A stretch of DNA of 64,000 nucleotides, taken from contig CAYSPU010000001.1 in the NCBI GenBank assembly GCA_964432995.1, positions 1 to 64,000 of the forward strand, given 5' to 3'. This document shows, piece after piece, positions 53,975 through 62,730 of the stretch. The first letter of the stretch is position 1, and each line of letters starts with the position of its first letter. The position numbers were made by a program, and so were the translations under genes. This stretch comes from CAYSPU01 sp964432995 (GTDB lineage: Bacteria > Verrucomicrobiota > Verrucomicrobiia > Limisphaerales > JAHDYP01). The notes beneath the pieces are model-generated. The model had not been told where the DNA came from, did no database searches, and saw only the letters and a list, made by a program, of their open reading frames with translations.

Positions 53975-55245
53975 GTGAGACCTGCGGGGGCAGCTTCTGG
54001 TGCGCTGCTGCCGGACGCGCTGCAGACACTTGAACTCGTGAATGCCTCCACCTCAACACCCGGTGGTTGCGGCGGAAGCGCCGTGGCAGCGGCCGCGGCG
54101 CGCGAATCCGCCGCGCCCGATCCCCTCGAGTGGTTTCAGCGCATGATCCCGCGCTGCAAGGAATACGCGCTGGCGGCCCGGGCGTCGGGGCGCCCGGTGG
54201 TGGGGATCATGTGTGAGTATGCCCCGCGGGAGTTGGTGCTGGCGGCGGGCGCCGTGCCGGTCTGTCTGTGCGGCGGGGATCCGGATACGATTCCGTCGGC
54301 CGAGACGCGGCTGCCGACCAATCTCTGTCCGTTGATCAAGTCGACGTACGGTTACTGGGTGGAGCACGGCAACCCGTTCCTCGAGATGGCGGACTTCGTC
54401 CTGGCGGAAACGACGTGTTGGAGCTGCCCCATCGGGACAACGCCCCCGACGCCCGGGAGCAGTGGGTGCGGGAGTTGGCGCGGTTGCGGGATTTCCTGGC
54501 CACCCGCTACCGGGTGGAGGTGGATGACGCCCGGCTGCGCGCGGCGGTGCGCACGATGAACCGGGAGCGCGGATTGCGGCGGCGGCTGGCGGATTTGATG
54601 AAGCGCGAGGCGCCGCCGCTGACGGGCCGCCAACTGCTGGATCTGAAGAGCATCATCTCGGGGATTCCGGCCGATCTCGACCAGTATGAGCGGGCGCTCA
54701 AGTTGCTGGCGCAGGCGGACGGGGCGGCGGAACCGGGAGCCGCCCGGGGCGGCCGGCCGCGGGTCTTGCTCACGGGCGTGCCCCTGGTGCACGGGGCGGA
54801 ACGCGTGCTCGAGATCATCGAAAGCAGCGGCGGACTGGTGGTGTGTCAGGAGAACTGCACCGGTCTCAAACCAATCCTCGAGGACGTGCCCGAGAACGCG
54901 TCCGATCTGTTGGGCGCGCTGGCGGACAAGTACTTTCACCTTCCGTGTTCGGTGCGAACGCCGAATGACGGGCGCTTCCAGACACTGCGTCAGTTGACGG
55001 CCGAGTTCCGGGCGGAGTGCGTCATCGAGCTGATCTGGCAGGCGTGCCTGACGTACGCGATTGAAGCGGATCGGACGCGGCGGTTGGTGGAAGAGGAGCT
55101 GAAGCTGCCCTACCTGCGCATCGAGACCGACTATTCGCCGTCAGACTCGGCACGGATCGCGACCCGGGTCGAGGCGCTGTTGGAGATGGTCAGCGACCGG
55201 CGCGGCGAGAGGGCGCCGCGAGGCACGGGGGGCAACGCTGCCTGA
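53975..55245 (+). pseudogene. 2-hydroxyacyl-CoA dehydratase D / double-cubane cluster protein family (YjiM-like), frameshifted
   Basis: Translation from a GTG at 53975 (GGAGG 9 nt upstream) gives CEYAPRELVLAAGAVPVCLCG, LPTNLCPLIKSTYGYW and DFVLAETTC, the Cys-bearing half of this family. The frame then changes near 54412; the rest (VLELPHRDNAPDAREQW to the end, with VVCQENCTGLKP and YLRIETDYSPSDSARI) is in another frame. E. coli YjiM has about 16 residues (starting DGKKKMYEYM) at this point that are absent here. Loss of 55 bases between two GACGTGT copies explains both gap and shift. Without repair no full subunit is made. It leads a three-subunit-plus-activator operon. Confidence 0.87.
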
Positions 55246-55275
55246 ACTCGGCGTGAGGTTCGGGGCACTTCGACT

Positions 55276-56352
55276 GTGGATGCCGTGCGCTACATATCGC
55301 CGTGGGTGCCTCCGGAGTGGATTGCGGCCCACGGCCTGCGCCCGGTGCGGTGGGTGCCGGGGGCGACGGCGGCGCGGCGGCTGACCTCGGGGCCGATGGG
55401 CGTTTGTCCGTTCGCGCTGGCGGTGGCGGCGTCCGCCGCGGAGGCCCCGGGTCGGGCGTTGGTTGTGGCCGCACGCTGCGATCAACTGCGGAGGACGGCG
55501 GATGCGATCGGGCCCGACGATTCGGTCTCAGTGGACGCGCGGGGCCGCGCGTCCCTCCTACCTGCCGTTGGCGGCGCCCTCGGAGAGGTCGTCCTCCCGG
55601 ATGTTCCAAGGGAGGTGCCGGCGGTGTTTTTGTTGGCCGTTCCGGCGACGGCGGGCAATCCGAACGCGGAGGACTGCTATCGCCTGGAGTTGGAGCGGTT
55701 GGGACGTTTCCTGGTGCGGCGGGGCGGCCGGCCGCCGGCCGCCGGCGCCTTGCGACGGGAGATGCAGCGCTACGCCGAGGCGCGGCTCGAGTTGCGCGCT
55801 CGCCGCGGCGAGTTCGGGGCGCGTGCCTTCGCCGAGGCGGTGATCCGTGTGGAATCGGATGGAACGCTGCCACCGAAACAGGAAGGCAGACCTTCGCCAG
55901 CGGGGCGGGCCGGAATCCCGGTGGCCCTGGTGGGCGGCCCTCTGCGGCGAACGCATCTGGAGCTTCTGGACCGCATCGAGTCTCGCGGCGGTCGTATGGT
56001 GCTGGACGCGACGGAGAATGGCGAACGCGGCTTGCCGCCGCCGTCTGAAGCGGAGAGGGCGCAGCGCGACCCCTTGGGGGCGTTGGCGCACGCGTTCCTC
56101 GAGGGGATCCCCGATGTCGCGCAGCGACCGAACACGGGTTTTCATGCGTGGCTGGCCGGGCGGGTGCGGGAGCGCGGCGCGCGCGGGGTGATTGCCTGGC
56201 ACTACCCGTGGTGCGACGTCTGGCAGGCGGAGGTGGCGCGTCTCCAGGAGACGCTGGGCGTGCCGGTGCTCGACCTGGACGCGGGGGATTCGGAAGGGCT
56301 GACTCCCCAAGTGGACACGCGGCTGCAGGCGTTTCTCGAGATGCTGACGTGA
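55276..56352 (+). CDS. 2-hydroxyacyl-CoA dehydratase-family subunit (HgdB/BcrB-like) with in-frame repeat insertion
   Basis: 358 residues. Recognisable family segments are GPMGVCPFALAVA, CDQLRRTAD, VFLLAVPATAGNPNAE (the VFLLxVPAT strand), LVGGPLRRTHLELLDRIESRGG, and at the end RGVIAWHYPWCDVWQAEVARL and GVPVLDLDAGDSEG...QVDTRLQAFLEML. Between CDQLRRTADAIGPDDS and VFLLAVPAT sit about 33 residues that have no counterpart in the family; residues ~86-108 of these are encoded by a copy of dispersed element A/B. The reading frame is unbroken. The gene starts 30 bp after the first subunit and overlaps the next by 4 bp. Confidence 0.82.
   Translation: MDAVRYISPWVPPEWIAAHGLRPVRWVPGATAARRLTSGPMGVCPFALAVAASAAEAPGRALVVAARCDQLRRTADAIGPDDSVSVDARGRASLLPAVGGALGEVVLPDVPREVPAVFLLAVPATAGNPNAEDCYRLELERLGRFLVRRGGRPPAAGALRREMQRYAEARLELRARRGEFGARAFAEAVIRVESDGTLPPKQEGRPSPAGRAGIPVALVGGPLRRTHLELLDRIESRGGRMVLDATENGERGLPPPSEAERAQRDPLGALAHAFLEGIPDVAQRPNTGFHAWLAGRVRERGARGVIAWHYPWCDVWQAEVARLQETLGVPVLDLDAGDSEGLTPQVDTRLQAFLEMLT
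55531..55598. mobile_element. Element A/B copy inside a coding sequence (A4, minus orientation)
   Basis: 55571-55590 is an exact reverse complement of bases 9-28 of elements A1 and A2. Just before it, GGACGCGCGG and CCGCGCGTCC form perfect 10-bp inverted arms related to element B1. The segment is read in frame by the dehydratase-family gene. Confidence 0.8.
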
Positions 56353-57734
56353 ACGATCGTCCGGCCAAGATCGGTCTGGAGGAATGGGACGCCCGACAGG
56401 GCGCGCTCGGCGACGCGAGCGGCGGGGGGTGCGGCTACGGGGGGCCGCTGGGACGCCACGTTGGCGAGCGGGGCGATCTGCGGTTGCGGCACCTGCAATT
56501 TGACAACTCGGCCGCGGCGCTGCGCCTGTGGAACCTGGTGTTGACCGAGGAAGACCGGCTGCGGGCGCATCGGGCGCAGGGGCGCAAGCTGGTGGGGACG
56601 ATGAAGGACCTGGGGACCGTGCCGGTGCTGGCCTATGCCCTGCCGAATCTCGTGGCGTTCTACCCGGACGGATCATGGTGGACGCCATGTTGGATGGAGT
56701 GTTCGGACGGCCTGTTCCAGGTCGCCGACCGGCTGGGCATTGACGAGTCGTTCTGCCCCGTGCGGGCCATGCTGGGGGCGTTCGTCACCCGCGCGCACTT
56801 CCCCCTCCCCGACTTCCTCGTGTGCAGCGTCGGGGCGGTATGCGACGATTTCACGGCAATCGCGCAGCGGCTGGAGTCGCTGGGCCATCCGATCTTTTGG
56901 TGGGAAATGCCGCGGCGGCGGAAGCCGGATCCGGATGAGGCCGCCGTGGTCCTTCCGGGAGGGATGGTCGCCCCGCGCGTGCAAGTGGATTTGGTCTCGG
57001 CGGAGTTGGCGCGGGTGCGGCGCGCACTGGAGTCGTTGGCGGGCCGGCCGCTGGACGACGCGACGCTCGCGGAGGGGATCCGGCACGCCAACGCTGTCCG
57101 CCGCCGGATTACGCGGCTGCGACAGACGGTCTTCCAGGCGAGCGTTTGTCCGCTGCCGGCGCTCGAGATGTTGCTGGTGGACGCTCTGGCCATTCATTAC
57201 TGCTCGGACCGCGCGGAGACGATCGCGGTCCTGGACGAATTGCAGGCGGAAGTGAACCGTCGGGTGGCGCAGGGGGAGGGAGTGCTTTCCCCGGAGGCGG
57301 TGCGGCTCTACTGGGTGAACCCAGTGGCGGACTTGCGCCTGATGAATCTCGTTGAGGAGTGGGGCGGGAGGATCTGCGGCGCCGACTACCTGTTCGGGCA
57401 CGCGCTGGTGGAGATTCCGGAGGAGTTGCCGCCATTGGAAGCCCTGGCGCGGGTGGCGTTGGCCGATCCGATGGTGGGATCGGCGGAGGACCGTGCCGGG
57501 CAGGTGGCGAGCGAGGTGCTGGGGTTGGGAATCGAAGGACTGGTCGTCTCGCGCATTCCGGGGGCCAGTCATTGCGCCCACGAGGGAGCCTATTTGCGGG
57601 AAGAGGTCGCCCGGCGCGCCGCGGCGCCGGCGGTCGAGATCGAGGTGCCGCCGCTGTGCGACGGTCTCGAGGCCGCCCTGCATTCGCGTTTGCAGGCCCT
57701 GTTGGAGACGGTGCAATCGAGGAGGGCAACATGA
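56349..57734 (+). CDS. 2-hydroxyacyl-CoA dehydratase-family subunit (third paralog)
   Basis: 461 residues from a GTG overlapping the preceding stop (GTGA). GRKLVGTMKDLGTVPVLAY, WWTPCWMECSDGLFQVADR and ESFCPVRAMLGAFVTRAHFPLPDFLVCSVGAVCDDF (in parts) carry the conserved Cys residues expected to bind an iron-sulfur cluster; CPVRAMLGAF is typical. A second conserved half ends with EGLVVSRIPGASHCAHEGAYLREEVA. In this family two such subunits and an ATP-driven activator carry out difficult one-electron reductions, such as alpha/beta-dehydration of 2-hydroxyacyl-CoA or ring reduction. The stop overlaps the activator's ATG by 4 bp. Confidence 0.85.
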   Translation: MNDRPAKIGLEEWDARQGALGDASGGGCGYGGPLGRHVGERGDLRLRHLQFDNSAAALRLWNLVLTEEDRLRAHRAQGRKLVGTMKDLGTVPVLAYALPNLVAFYPDGSWWTPCWMECSDGLFQVADRLGIDESFCPVRAMLGAFVTRAHFPLPDFLVCSVGAVCDDFTAIAQRLESLGHPIFWWEMPRRRKPDPDEAAVVLPGGMVAPRVQVDLVSAELARVRRALESLAGRPLDDATLAEGIRHANAVRRRITRLRQTVFQASVCPLPALEMLLVDALAIHYCSDRAETIAVLDELQAEVNRRVAQGEGVLSPEAVRLYWVNPVADLRLMNLVEEWGGRICGADYLFGHALVEIPEELPPLEALARVALADPMVGSAEDRAGQVASEVLGLGIEGLVVSRIPGASHCAHEGAYLREEVARRAAAPAVEIEVPPLCDGLEAALHSRLQALLETVQSRRAT

Positions 57735-58507
57735 TCGCGGTGGGAGTCGATGCCGGGTCGCGCATGACGAAGATCGTCCTTTGGGACCGGGGGCGCGGTG
57801 CCGTGGCGGCCACGGGATCGGTGGAGCATCACGTCGACCAGGGGGCTTCGGCGCGGGAGTTGCGGGACGCGTTGCTGCGGCAGGTCGGGCACACCACCGC
57901 GGAGGTCAAGGGGGCGGTGGCGACGGGTTACGGACGGAACCTGGTGGACTTTGCCGACACGACGATCACGGAGATCACATGCCACGCTCGTGGCGTTCGG
58001 GAAGGGCGCCCGGAGGTGCGAACGATCATCGAGATCGGCGGACAGGACAGCAAGTTGATCCGACTGGACGAGCGCGGGCACGTGCGGGACTTCATGATGA
58101 ACGACCGTTGTGCGGCGGGCACCGGGCGGTTCCTGGAGATGGTCGCTCAGCGAGTGGGAGTGGGGCTGGGTGATTTGGGAGGGTTGGCGCGGGCCAGCGG
58201 GGCACCGGCCGTGATCAGCAGCATGTGCGTGGTGTTTGCCGAGACCGAGATCATCGGTTTGTTGGCAGGCGGACGGCAAGCGGCAGACGTGGTGGCAGGG
58301 GTGCAGGCGGCGATAGCCGTCCGGGTGGGCGGGATGGTGGGCCGGCGGCTGGAGCAACCGGTCTGTTTCACCGGGGGGGTGGCCATGGTGCCTGGAATGG
58401 TCGAGGCCCTGCAGAAGGTCTTGGACTGCCCCGTGGGCGTGGTGCCCGAACCGATGTTCACCGGCGCGCTGGGAGCGGCGGTTCTCGCCGCCGAACGGTG
58501 CCGCTGA
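57731..58507 (+). CDS. ATPase activator of 2-hydroxyacyl-CoA dehydratase (HgdC/BadF/BcrD/YjiL family)
   Basis: 258 residues, ATG at 57731 after GGAGGG. An actin-fold ATPase: VGVDAGSRMTKIVL (phosphate-1), TIIEIGGQDSKLI (phosphate-2), FTGGVAMVPGMVEAL (adenosine). DRCAAGTGRFLEMVA and SMCVVFAETEII hold the two Cys that, one from each monomer of a dimer, bind a [4Fe-4S] cluster. ATP hydrolysis drives an electron at very low potential into the partner subunit. Its presence shows that the three dehydratase-like proteins upstream are an ATP-driven redox system. The cluster makes it oxygen-sensitive, so an anaerobic or microaerobic setting is inferred. Confidence 0.93.
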   Translation: MIAVGVDAGSRMTKIVLWDRGRGAVAATGSVEHHVDQGASARELRDALLRQVGHTTAEVKGAVATGYGRNLVDFADTTITEITCHARGVREGRPEVRTIIEIGGQDSKLIRLDERGHVRDFMMNDRCAAGTGRFLEMVAQRVGVGLGDLGGLARASGAPAVISSMCVVFAETEIIGLLAGGRQAADVVAGVQAAIAVRVGGMVGRRLEQPVCFTGGVAMVPGMVEALQKVLDCPVGVVPEPMFTGALGAAVLAAERCR

Positions 58508-58524
58508 AGGCAGCCCCGTCCCCG

Positions 58525-59229
58525 CTATCCGGAGACGATCCGACTGAAGTGGATCGAGTCCTCGTACCGCTTGCTCATGTAGCGGAGGCGAGTGGCAAGG
58601 GCCCGGGCCAGACCCAGGGCGAAGGGCATGGCCAAGGCGGGGGCTTCGCGCAAGATGGTCTCGAAATTCGCGGCCGTCATCCGCAGGAGAAGGCTGTCCT
58701 TGTTGGCCGCCACGTTGGCGCTCCGCACGCCGTGGTCCAGCAGCGCGATTTCACCGAACGACTCGCCGGGCAGGATTGTCGCGAGGATGGTCTCCTTCCC
58801 CTCGTGAACCAGGAACGCGCGCACCTCGCCCTCCAGCAGGAAGTAGATCGCATCGGCCGGATCGCCCTCCCGCACCACGGTCGTGAAGATCCGGACCTCG
58901 AGCGGTTCCATGTAGCGCAAGAGGGATTCGAGAGCGCGCTCCTCCATGTCCGCGAGGATCTTGATGCGCCGGAGCGCACCGGCGGTAACCCGCTGCATTT
59001 GGCTGGAGGTGCGCGGTGCGCCGGCGGGCCGGTCGCGAAAGAACATCCTGAGTTCCAGCACCTCTGCTGCCCGCAACCACGACATGACCTGATCCAGGAA
59101 GAGCCAGGTGTCCGCCAGCACCCGGCCGTCCTTGATCCAGCTCACCAGGGTGGGCAGTTCGACCGGGCCGTAAGCGATGCAGTCCGCACCCCAGACTCGA
59201 TAGGTAGGCGTTTCGTCACTCTGGTTCAT
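58525..59229 (-). CDS. Cyclic nucleotide-binding domain protein with N-terminal GYF_2-like domain
   Basis: 234 residues. The first ~65 (YRVWGADCIAYGPVELPTLVSWIKDGRVLADTWLFL in parts) resemble the GYF_2 peptide-binding domain. Residues ~85-210 form a cyclic-nucleotide-binding beta roll: VVREGDPADAIYFLLEGEVRAFL, ILPGESFGEIALLDHGVRSANV with the phosphate-binding cassette FGEIALLDHG..RSA. There is no C-terminal helix-turn-helix, so it is not a CRP-type regulator and probably acts by protein contacts. It ends 18 bp beyond the convergent activator gene. The ligand (cAMP or cGMP) cannot be told. Confidence 0.88.
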   Translation of the reverse strand: MNQSDETPTYRVWGADCIAYGPVELPTLVSWIKDGRVLADTWLFLDQVMSWLRAAEVLELRMFFRDRPAGAPRTSSQMQRVTAGALRRIKILADMEERALESLLRYMEPLEVRIFTTVVREGDPADAIYFLLEGEVRAFLVHEGKETILATILPGESFGEIALLDHGVRSANVAANKDSLLLRMTAANFETILREAPALAMPFALGLARALATRLRYMSKRYEDSIHFSRIVSG

Positions 59230-59248
59230 GGCACCGCGGGAAGTTGTC

Positions 59249-60013
59249 TCACGAAGCGGCTTTGCGCGCCACGAGAAAGGCGTTGAACATCGCGTAGCGA
59301 AGCGGGGTGGCGTTCAACAACCGGTCGAGCACCGGAGCGACGTAGCGGTCCGTGCACTCCACCCGTTCCACCCGGCAGCCCGCGCGCTCCAGGAAGAACC
59401 GCATTTCCAGCGCGTTGGTGGCCACAATCGCGTCGTCATCCGGTGTGAACGGCTCCTTGACGACGGGCGTCATGCGGTCGAACCGCACCTCACCCGGAGC
59501 GCGCCGCATCATCCGGCGCTTGGCCAGGAGCCGGGCCGCATTCCGCCATTTGTTCCCCAAACCGCGCATCCGATGATGGTAGTCGCGGAAGCCGAGCACG
59601 CGAAAGAAGTTGGGGCTGGACACGACGACCCGGCCGCCCGCTTCGGCCACGCGCGCCAGCTCGGGCAGGAATGCCTCCGGTTCCTCCACATGCTCGAGGA
59701 CGTTCAGGGCGCCCACACTCGCGAAGTATCCATCGGGATACGGAAGCCGGCGCCCGTCGTAGAGGCGGCAATGGGGACTTCGATTCCGGGCGCGTTCGAT
59801 GTTGGGCTCCGAGACATCCACGCCGTGCGCCTCGAAGCCGGCCTCGGCCAGCCGGCCGACCACCTGCCCGGCGCCGCATCCCACGTCGAGGACGCGTCCC
59901 CCGGCCCGGGCCGGCCGCAGCGTGTCGGCATACTTCGCGTAGAAGCCCGGGTCCCAGTGGTCCAGGAACTCCGCATAGGCCTCGTTGTGCCGGTAGGTCT
60001 CCTGGTGGCTCAT
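59249..60013 (-). CDS. Class I SAM-dependent methyltransferase (UbiE/COQ5-like)
   Basis: 254 residues from the ATG at 60013, which overlaps the stop of the upstream membrane protein gene (ATGA). GGRVLDVGCGAGQVVGRLAE (motif I), GVDVSEPNIERAR (motif II), GYFASVGALNVLEHVEEPEAFLPELARVAEAGGRVVVSSPN (motifs III-IV, in parts) mark a small-molecule or lipid/polysaccharide methyltransferase. The N-terminal ~30 residues resemble those of glycan-associated methyltransferases. Translational coupling with a YfhO-like protein suggests a role in cell-surface glycan modification; the substrate is unknown. Confidence 0.88.
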   Translation of the reverse strand: MSHQETYRHNEAYAEFLDHWDPGFYAKYADTLRPARAGGRVLDVGCGAGQVVGRLAEAGFEAHGVDVSEPNIERARNRSPHCRLYDGRRLPYPDGYFASVGALNVLEHVEEPEAFLPELARVAEAGGRVVVSSPNFFRVLGFRDYHHRMRGLGNKWRNAARLLAKRRMMRRAPGEVRFDRMTPVVKEPFTPDDDAIVATNALEMRFFLERAGCRVERVECTDRYVAPVLDRLLNATPLRYAMFNAFLVARKAAS

Positions 60014-62667
60014 CGGTCCTTCTGGCGCGAGCTCACGACGACGAAGCCGCAGAGCGCCAGGCCGGCGATCCAGCCGGCGAGGCTGACGTAGAACATGCGT
60101 CGCGGCGGCACGAAACGGAACTCGACCGTGTGCGCCCCGGGCTCGAGGCGGACGCCGCGCATGATGAAGTTGCAGCGCAGCAGCGGTTGTTCGGCGCCGT
60201 CCACCCACACCCGCCAATCCGGATGGTGCCGGTCATTGAGCAGCAGCAGCGCCGGAGCCGTTGCCTCCGCCTGCAACCGCAGATACTTCGGCTCGCTCCG
60301 TTCCCAGGTCACCGTCCCGATCGCGGTGTTGGTTCCGGGCGACGCGACCGTCGCCATCGGCTCCGCCACGAGCACCGTCTGGTGGGGGTCGAACTCGAGG
60401 CTGGCCAGGCGCTGCAACGTCGCCGTGTCGTTGGTCTCCACCTCCCAGCGAGCGAAGAGTCGGGCGCGCGGGAGAGCCCCCGCAAACTCGAACAGCGCAT
60501 AGATCCCATTCGGGTCGGGCGCCGCGGACAGGTCCTGCGCTGAAACGGCCGCCGCTTTCCCGGCTTTGGGGACGATGGAGAAATTCGTCAGGACCCGGAA
60601 CCGCCCTTTGCCAGGATCCAGCCCCGTGTTCAGTTGGGAGAGGAATCCCGCCATGCCAATGACATGCCGCACGGAACCCAGTTCCCAGAGCCGGGCGATG
60701 CGGTACATGTTGGTCTCACCGGTCGGCAGGAAGTTCTTGATGCAGGCCGTGTCGAACTCCGGGGGCCGCGACATCTGGATGATGTCGAGCGACGGCACCC
60801 GGTAAAAGGGAAAGTGGTGCTGCAGCCACTCGGTGAAGTAGAGGTGCACCAGCAACTGCCCCTGCTCGGTGACCAGGTACGACTGGGTCATGGGCGACAG
60901 TTTGGCGGCCACACGGTAGCGATCCGGGTTGTCGCGGAGACGCTCGAGGATCGGGTTGGTCGCGTACTTGTAGTGGTAATCGTAGTAAATGACCCAGGGC
61001 AGATCGGCTCGGGCCAGGTCCAACACCAACACGCCGCCGAGCGCCAGCCCCGCCCACCGTGCCCTCCGCCCCGCAAACACTCCGGCCAGGACCAGAACCA
61101 ACACCCCAGCCGACAACGCGAGAAACACGATGAACCAGCCAGCCTCGCGCAAGCTGAACTGGGCGATGGATCGCGCCAGGGTGGCATCGGCAAAACCGGC
61201 TGACCGGAGGTACGCGGTGAGTTCGTCGAGCGAACCGGCATACACGAGCCAGGCCAGTCCGCTCAGCCCGATGGCCGCCGCCATCCCCTGCACCCACCAG
61301 CGGTCCACCCCGCTCACTGCCCGCCACCAGCCGCGGAGGTGTGCCGTCCAGGCGACTGTCCGCTCCGGCAGGCCTCGCACATACCCGCGAATCAAGCCTT
61401 CCACCCCGCAGGCAAATAGAATCCCGATCGACAGATGAAACGGATGCAGAAACTTGAGCGGGTTCCGAATGGTCGAGAAATACGGCAGCGCGTAGGCGAT
61501 GCGGTAGAGCGGCGTATGCCGCCCAAACGCGAGCAGCAAGGAGATCAACGCGGCGCCGGCCCAGAACCAGATCAGGCGGCGTTGCCAGGGCGCATACGGG
61601 CTGTTGCGTCCCCGAAGCGATTGGCCCACGCCCCACAACGCGACCAGTGTGACCAGAACGCCCGCAAATTCGCCGCATCCGGAATGCCGCCCGGCCGGGT
61701 TCCCCGGCGGCGCCCCCACCTCGCCCCAGTAGTTGGACCCGCCCACGCTGTCTTCCGGGTCGCCGTAAAGATGCGGCATGCGGTAGCCAAACAAACCCGG
61801 GATCACCACCCGCAAAGCCTCGACACGCGGCAGGCTCCACAACGTCGCTTCCATCCAGCGATTCTCCTTGGTGCGCTCGTCCTGCTGCATCCCCACCACG
61901 CCCTTGACCTGGGTGCCGATCAACGTGGTCACGGCTTGGGCGGCGATGAACGCGGCGAAGATCGCCACGACCGCCACGCGTGCGCCCGCAACGGCCCAGC
62001 GCCGGGCGCCCGTCCCCCCCTTCTCGGCGGTCAGCCCCTGGTAGAGCACGAACGCCCCGACGTACAGGCTGAAGATGGCGCCCACATCGAAGCCCTCCAT
62101 CAGCGCGAGCCCGACCGCGAGACCGGCCAGCGCGGCGCGGGCCCAACCGTGAGGAACGCCGGCGCGCGGCCAGGCGGCCAGCGCCAGGAAGATACAGGCG
62201 CGGGCCAGCCCCCAGTTCGCCAGCCCCCAGCAACTCACCGAGAACACGTTCATGTTCAAGGCAACGGCCAAGCCGCCGAGGATGCAGGCCGTCAGACTGA
62301 ACCCGAGCTGGCGGAAGAAGAGCCAGGCCGCCAAGCCCAAGACCAACAAGGCGACGGGGACGTGCAGCTTGGCAAAGGCAATGGGCCGAACCGCCACCAG
62401 CAGCACATCCGTCAGCCGCAGCAAGCCCCCCACCGCTTCGCCCCCCAGCCATGTCAGATCCTGCCACTGCCCGAAGAAGTTCTGCGCGCCGCTCTCGGCC
62501 TGCGCCATGTTGGCGCCCAGCGGCCCGTCGTTCGCAAACAAGACCTGACCCGGCTCGAAGCTCCGATGAAAGAAGAAACACAACACCAGGACCAGGATCC
62601 CCAACATCCAGAAGAATCCCCTGCCCCGTTGTTCGGCCACGACCCTCGCCTCATCTGCAGCAGGCAT
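60010..62667 (-). CDS. YfhO-like integral membrane protein (GT-C type, possible glycosyltransferase)
   Basis: 885 residues from the ATG at 62667. About 12-13 membrane helices fill the N-terminal two thirds (FFWMLGILVLVLCFFFHRS, VALLVLGLAAWLFF, GIVLVTLVALWGVGQ-like). A large extracytoplasmic domain follows (PALLLLNDRHHPDWRVWVDGAE near residue 810 is typical of YfhO proteins), then a final helix. The FEPGQVLFANDGPLGANM loop after the first helix is the acidic extracytoplasmic loop seen in GT-C transferases. YfhO in Bacillus is needed for lipoteichoic acid glycosylation. Coupled to a methyltransferase by a 4-bp overlap. Confidence 0.82.
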   Translation of the reverse strand: MPAADEARVVAEQRGRGFFWMLGILVLVLCFFFHRSFEPGQVLFANDGPLGANMAQAESGAQNFFGQWQDLTWLGGEAVGGLLRLTDVLLVAVRPIAFAKLHVPVALLVLGLAAWLFFRQLGFSLTACILGGLAVALNMNVFSVSCWGLANWGLARACIFLALAAWPRAGVPHGWARAALAGLAVGLALMEGFDVGAIFSLYVGAFVLYQGLTAEKGGTGARRWAVAGARVAVVAIFAAFIAAQAVTTLIGTQVKGVVGMQQDERTKENRWMEATLWSLPRVEALRVVIPGLFGYRMPHLYGDPEDSVGGSNYWGEVGAPPGNPAGRHSGCGEFAGVLVTLVALWGVGQSLRGRNSPYAPWQRRLIWFWAGAALISLLLAFGRHTPLYRIAYALPYFSTIRNPLKFLHPFHLSIGILFACGVEGLIRGYVRGLPERTVAWTAHLRGWWRAVSGVDRWWVQGMAAAIGLSGLAWLVYAGSLDELTAYLRSAGFADATLARSIAQFSLREAGWFIVFLALSAGVLVLVLAGVFAGRRARWAGLALGGVLVLDLARADLPWVIYYDYHYKYATNPILERLRDNPDRYRVAAKLSPMTQSYLVTEQGQLLVHLYFTEWLQHHFPFYRVPSLDIIQMSRPPEFDTACIKNFLPTGETNMYRIARLWELGSVRHVIGMAGFLSQLNTGLDPGKGRFRVLTNFSIVPKAGKAAAVSAQDLSAAPDPNGIYALFEFAGALPRARLFARWEVETNDTATLQRLASLEFDPHQTVLVAEPMATVASPGTNTAIGTVTWERSEPKYLRLQAEATAPALLLLNDRHHPDWRVWVDGAEQPLLRCNFIMRGVRLEPGAHTVEFRFVPPRRMFYVSLAGWIAGLALCGFVVVSSRQKDR

Positions 62668-62730
62668 AGAAGAACTTCGCAGGACGATGCCGCCCGCCCC
62701 GGGAAGATTCAACCCGAATTGCCGCGCGGC

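Noticed and set aside
55190..55245. A possible further element A copy at the end of the first dehydratase subunit
   Set aside because: CGAGAGGGCGCCGCGAGG is only loosely like element A (GCGACC...CGAGGGCGCCGC) and the GC-rich context makes chance likely.
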